NCBI GenBank assembly: GCA_052034295.1
Contig: JBPOIS010000197.1
Location: 1-8,956 of the forward strand
Reading direction: 5' to 3'
Source: JBPOIS01 sp052034295
Lineage (GTDB): Bacteria > Pseudomonadota > Gammaproteobacteria > Pseudomonadales > Moraxellaceae
DNA length: 8,956 nucleotides
Part shown: positions 6,414 through 8,956 of the stretch, piece by piece
Position numbering within the stretch: the stretch's first letter is position 1
Layout of the letters: the number at the start of each line of letters is the position of its first letter
Position numbers and translations under genes: made by a program
The notes under the pieces: model-generated
The model's input: the letters and a program-made list of their open reading frames with translations, nothing else
The model's database searches: none
What the model was told of the DNA's origin: nothing

Positions 6414-7019
6414 ATGCGCATGTGGCCGCGTCGATCCAAATCCCTGTGGCTGGGTGCAGCTGCCAGTGTGCTGTGTGCGGGTGCCGTGCTGTGGCCGCAA
6501 GCGCAGGCCAATGTCAGTGCGGTACGGACTGTGGCCCAGGTGGACCTGAACCGCTACGGGGGTACCTGGTACGAAATCGCCCATTTGCCGATGTTTTTTC
6601 AGCGCAACTGTGACCGCGACACCCAGGCCACCTACAGCCTGAAATCCAGTGGCCGGGTCAAGGTGGACAACCAGTGTACCCGTGCCGATGGACAGGTGCA
6701 GCGCTCGGTGGGCGAAGCCTGGCCCGTGGACAGCAGCAATGCCCGCCTGAAAGTGTCCTTTTTGCCCAAAGCGCTGAACTGGCTGCCGGTCGGACAGGGT
6801 GACTACTGGATCCTCAGGCTGGACCCGGATTATCAGGTGGTGCTGGTCGGCAGCCCCAACCGCCGTTATCTGTGGATTCTGGCCCGCCAGCCACAGATCA
6901 GTGAGGCCACCTATCAGGCCTATGTGGACGCGGCCCGGGCACAGGGCTTTGAAGTCAGCAAACTCCAGCGCACCCGACAGACTGGCGCGGCCAATGCTGC
7001 CAAGCCCATCCTGCACTGA
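6414..7019 (+). CDS. Secreted Blc-type lipocalin
   Basis: A bacterial lipocalin, a small beta-barrel that binds fatty acids or lysophospholipids at the envelope. The frame continues 48 codons upstream, but ATG 6414 has GGAGA seven bases before it and is followed directly by a signal peptide (MRMWPRRSKS, then a hydrophobic run), giving 201 residues. Cleavage is likely after AQA at residue 32. Family signatures are clear: GGTWYEIA (49-56) with the following FFQRNC, and YQVVLVGSPNRRYLWILAR (140-158). Cys66 and Cys88 are placed to form a disulfide. E. coli Blc is an outer-membrane lipoprotein. Here the only early cysteine (Cys21, in SVLCAG) lacks a lipobox, so this protein is probably released to the periplasm rather than lipid-anchored. 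A terminator follows. It is downstream of proB by 154 bases with no obvious terminator between, so some read-through is possible. The gene could be called blc by family. Confidence 0.92.
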   Translation: MRMWPRRSKSLWLGAAASVLCAGAVLWPQAQANVSAVRTVAQVDLNRYGGTWYEIAHLPMFFQRNCDRDTQATYSLKSSGRVKVDNQCTRADGQVQRSVGEAWPVDSSNARLKVSFLPKALNWLPVGQGDYWILRLDPDYQVVLVGSPNRRYLWILARQPQISEATYQAYVDAARAQGFEVSKLQRTRQTGAANAAKPILH

Positions 7020-7055
7020 TGGGTCCCGGTTGACGGTCCCAAGCCCCCTGGCTGC

Positions 7056-7086
7056 AAAAAGACCATCCCGACGGGGTGGTTTTTTT
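7056..7086 (+). terminator. Terminator after the lipocalin gene
   Basis: ACCATCCC (7062-7069) pairs with GGGGTGGT (7073-7080), with one T-G pair and loop GAC. A run of A residues (7056-7060) lies before and seven T residues (7080-7086) after. The T-run directly abuts the extended -10 of gap. Confidence 0.88.
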
Positions 7087-7094
7087 GTTAGAAT
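7086..7094 (+). promoter_or_regulatory. Extended -10 promoter of gap
   Basis: TGT-TAGAAT combines a TGn extension with a hexamer matching five of six consensus bases. No -35 match is seen at 16-18 bases upstream, where the terminator hairpin lies. The leader would run from about 7101 to 7165, roughly 65 bases. Confidence 0.55.
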
Positions 7095-7111
7095 GCGCCG
7101 CCGTAATCTTG

Positions 7112-7138
7112 AGGAAAACAGCCACAAGCCGTTTTCCT
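7112..7138 (+). promoter_or_regulatory. Inverted repeat in the gap leader
   Basis: AGGAAAAC (7112-7119) is a perfect 8-base inverted match to GTTTTCCT (7131-7138) with an 11-base loop. It lies between the predicted transcription start and the ribosome site (GAGGA 7154-7158). It could be an operator or a hairpin in the mRNA leader that affects stability or translation. The left arm itself looks like a ribosome site (GAGGA) but no start codon follows at a usable distance. Confidence 0.5.
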
Positions 7139-7165
7139 GACCTTTGACCAATTGAGGACCTGACC

Positions 7166-8620
7166 GTGAGCCAAGAGCAGATTCTGGCCCTGACCCAAGA
7201 GCACATGGGGCGCTGGAAAAACCGTGAAGAAATCGTCGAGCGCATGATGCCGATGATCGGCAAGCTGTACCGCGAAAAAAACGTCATGGTCACCGTCTAC
7301 GATCGCTCACTGGTCAACAAATCGGTCATCCAGATCCTCAAGGCCCACCGCCGTGCCCGCATGATCTCGGTCGAGCTGTCCTCGGTGGACACCATGCCGA
7401 TCCTCGAAGCACTGACCCAGCGCGACCAGCTGCCGGCCTGCGAAATCGACCTGGGCAAACTGGCCTATGAAGTCAAAACCAGCGGCAAGACCGTGGATCA
7501 GGTGCTGGATGCTGCGCTGGCTGTTGTGCCCAGCGTACAGGTCAAGGAACCCACCGACGTGGTGCTGTATGGCTTTGGCCGCATTGGCCGGATTCTGGCC
7601 CGCCTGATCATCGAGCAGAGCGGTCTGGGCCGTGGCCTGCGCCTGCGCGCCATCGTGGTGCGCAAATCCAGCGAAAACGATCTGGCCAAACGCGCCTCGC
7701 TGCTGCGCCGCGACTCCATCCATGGTTCGTTTGAAGGCACCATCTCCACCGATGACGAAAACGAAGCCATCATCGCCAACGGCAACTACATCAAGGTCAT
7801 CTATGCGGGCAGCCCGTCCGAAGTCGATTACACCCAGTACGGCATCCAGGATGCGCTGCTGATCGACAACACCGGCAAATGGCGCGATCAGGCTGGTCTG
7901 GCCGTGCACCTGACCTGCCCTGGCATCAAAAAGGTCATCCTCACCGCCCCGTCCAAGGGCGAGATGAAAAACGTGGTATTTGGCGTCAACAACGCCGACA
8001 TCCTTGATTCGGACACCATCATCAGTGCCGCATCCTGCACCACCAACGCCATCACCCCGGTGCTGAAAGTCATTGACGACAAATACGGCATCGACTGTGG
8101 CCACGTCGAGACCGTGCACTCGTTCACCAACGACCAGAACCTGATCGACAACTATCACAAGGCCGACCGCCGTGGCCGTGCCGCCACCCTGAACATGGTC
8201 ATCACCGAGACCGGCGCAGCCAAAGCCGTGGCCAAGGCGCTGCCGCAGCTCAAGGGCAAGCTGACCGGCAACAGTGTGCGCGTGCCGACCCCGAACGTGT
8301 CGCTGGCGATCCTGAACCTGACCCTGAAGGCCGATTCCAGCCGCGACGAGATGAACGAATACATCCGCCAGATCGCGCTGCACTCCGACCTGCAGGGCCA
8401 GATCGACTACACCAACTCGACTGAGGTGGTGTCCAGCGATTTCATTGGTTCGCGCGCGGCTGGGGTGTTTGATGCACAGGCCACCATCGTGTCTGGCAAC
8501 CATGCCACCCTGTATGTCTGGTACGATAACGAAGTCGGCTACAGCTGCCAGGTGTTGCGCATTGCCGAGCAGATGGGCGGCGTCAGCTATCCGCATGTCC
8601 CGGCGGGCAAGGCGGTTTAA
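7166..8620 (+). CDS. gap: Glyceraldehyde-3-phosphate dehydrogenase, long N-extended form
   Basis: Interconverts glyceraldehyde-3-phosphate and 1,3-bisphosphoglycerate, the step beside pgk. The start is GTG 7166, seven bases after GAGGA (7154-7158). At 484 residues it is about 150 longer than the usual 330-340. The first ~128 residues are an extra, mostly helical domain with no motif I can name, as in the long GAPDHs of Pseudomonas and Acinetobacter. The Rossmann motif GFGRIGR is at 136-142, catalytic Cys291 is in SAASCTTNA and His318 is 27 residues later, the same spacing as in standard enzymes. YDNEVGYS is at 453-460. After the second beta strand the usual Asp that grips the adenine ribose of NAD is absent; the sequence is VVRKSS (164-169), with basic and small residues instead. 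This suggests NADP use or dual use, as in gluconeogenic GapB-type enzymes. The gene is a single unit with its own promoter and a strong terminator. Confidence 0.95.
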   Translation: MSQEQILALTQEHMGRWKNREEIVERMMPMIGKLYREKNVMVTVYDRSLVNKSVIQILKAHRRARMISVELSSVDTMPILEALTQRDQLPACEIDLGKLAYEVKTSGKTVDQVLDAALAVVPSVQVKEPTDVVLYGFGRIGRILARLIIEQSGLGRGLRLRAIVVRKSSENDLAKRASLLRRDSIHGSFEGTISTDDENEAIIANGNYIKVIYAGSPSEVDYTQYGIQDALLIDNTGKWRDQAGLAVHLTCPGIKKVILTAPSKGEMKNVVFGVNNADILDSDTIISAASCTTNAITPVLKVIDDKYGIDCGHVETVHSFTNDQNLIDNYHKADRRGRAATLNMVITETGAAKAVAKALPQLKGKLTGNSVRVPTPNVSLAILNLTLKADSSRDEMNEYIRQIALHSDLQGQIDYTNSTEVVSSDFIGSRAAGVFDAQATIVSGNHATLYVWYDNEVGYSCQVLRIAEQMGGVSYPHVPAGKAV

Positions 8621-8635
8621 GGCGTTGCAGCGGTG

Positions 8636-8661
8636 AAAAAACGGCCTTCGGGCCGTTTTTT
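8636..8661 (+). terminator. Strong terminator after gap
   Basis: A perfect 11-base stem, AAAAAACGGCC (8636-8646) with GGCCGTTTTTT (8651-8661), is closed by the very stable TTCG loop. The symmetric A and T runs make it potentially bidirectional. Confidence 0.96.
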
Positions 8662-8708
8662 GATGGGTTAAAAATTGCTTTGCTGGATCAAGGGGCGGCA
8701 GGGTGAGG

Positions 8709-8793
8709 GGCGTCGAAGAAGCCCACCCTTCGACTGGGCTCAGGGAGCAGGTCTGCGCAGGCTGAGCGAAGTCGAATTGCGGCGTCGAAGCCC
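8709..8793. repeat. TTCGAC-type intergenic palindrome framed by direct repeats
   Basis: The core is an imperfect palindrome: TTCGACT (8729-8735) pairs with AGTCGAA (8770-8776), and inside it CTCAG (8739-8743) pairs with CTGAG (8762-8766). This resembles the TTCGAC..GCTCAGG palindromes scattered between genes in many proteobacteria (recalled, not searched). It is framed by a direct repeat, GGCGTCGAAG, at 8709-8718 and 8781-8790, each followed by GCCC or CCC. The hexamer GTCGAA or its complement thus occurs four times in 80 bases. No coding signal is seen. Confidence 0.7.
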
Positions 8794-8799
8794 GGTTGT

Positions 8800-8820
8800 G
8801 CCCAGGACGCCTTGCTGGGC
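8800..8820. repeat. Short inverted repeat
   Basis: GCCCAG (8800-8805) and CTGGGC (8815-8820) form a six-base stem with a nine-base loop, placed between two larger palindromes. No T-run follows. It may be part of the same composite repeat. Confidence 0.4.
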
Positions 8821-8829
8821 CTTCGGCGA

Positions 8830-8855
8830 CCCCCTTTTGTTACGGCAAAAGGGGG
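8830..8855. repeat. Perfect 10-base inverted repeat
   Basis: CCCCCTTTTG (8830-8839) and CAAAAGGGGG (8846-8855) are perfect inverted copies around the loop TTACGG. CAAAA is repeated at 8856-8860. It has no T-run on the right as a rightward terminator would, and it stands about 170 bases after the gap terminator, so it looks like an intergenic repeat element rather than a terminator of gap. Confidence 0.65.
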
Positions 8856-8861
8856 CAAAAC

Positions 8862-8956
8862 CATCTGTCCCCGCAAAACTCGCGGGCTGCTGTGCCCGGT
8901 GGGGATGCCTGGCTGAAGCGGTCTTTCGGACGGATCAGCTGTTGTCCTGCTCGGAC
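8862..8956. other. Non-coding tail of the window with a further small hairpin
   Basis: CCCGC (8870-8874) pairs with GCGGG (8882-8886), with an alternative pairing of TCCCC (8868-8872) to GGGGA (8901-8905). After this I see no gene start, ribosome site or promoter to the end of the window. The whole stretch from 8662 to 8956 (295 bases) carries repeats but no supportable gene. Confidence 0.4.

Noticed and set aside
7307..8596. Long open frame on the - strand opposite gap (429 codons)
   Set aside because: It is a Val/Gly/Asp/His-rich shadow of gap, with no start context and no domain.
8688..8876. 62-codon open frame on the - strand in the repeat region
   Set aside because: It runs through the palindromes, and its length and composition are explained by repeat sequence; no ribosome site is evident.
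8700..8956. CRISPR array or tRNA gene in the right-hand repeat region
   Set aside because: The repeats are not evenly spaced with unique spacers of equal size, and no cloverleaf or conserved TTCRANY-type arm in context is found.

Overview
The window reads as ordinary chromosome of a GC-rich proteobacterium. The core genes use strongly G/C-biased codons; one 60-base sample inside pgk (841-900) is 70% GC. Three things point to a gammaproteobacterium of the Pseudomonas/Acinetobacter side, possibly a GC-rich member of the Moraxellaceae: the class II Calvin-type aldolase next to pgk, the adjacency of obg and proB, and a roughly 480-residue glyceraldehyde-3-phosphate dehydrogenase with an N-terminal extension of about 128 residues. 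The placement is from memory of gene content and was not checked by alignment.

Layout, all genes on the + strand. 1-654: 3' part of an unrecognised gene with a markedly AT-rich middle. 762-1952: pgk behind a recognisable sigma70-type promoter. 1998-2417: a small, roughly half-alanine lipoprotein, probably co-transcribed with pgk and closed by a strong terminator. 2555-3589: fba with its own -10 box, followed by two terminators in tandem. 3854-5065: obg (cgtA) behind a 264-base spacer holding short dyads and an extended -10. 5111-6259: proB, 45 bases after obg and likely in its operon. 6414-7019: a secreted Blc-type lipocalin behind a dyad-rich 154-base leader, closed by a terminator. 7166-8620: gap, with an extended -10 abutting that terminator and an inverted repeat in its leader. 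8636-8661: a near-perfect terminator. 8662-8956: non-coding DNA packed with inverted and direct repeats, including a TTCGAC-type intergenic palindrome.

Functionally, gap, pgk and fba encode three enzymes that link 3-phosphoglycerate to fructose-1,6-bisphosphate. They work in glycolysis or, more likely in this type of organism, in gluconeogenesis. Each appears to have its own promoter and terminator rather than sharing one operon. obg (ribosome-associated GTPase) and proB (first step of proline synthesis) form a separate unit. The lipocalin and the Ala-rich lipoprotein are envelope proteins placed between these housekeeping genes.

I found no convincing new defence, mobile or RNA-guided system. 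The most unusual items are the mosaic AT-rich gene at the left edge, the chain of palindromes at the right edge, the altered cofactor-binding loop of the extended GAPDH, and the alanine-rich lipoprotein.
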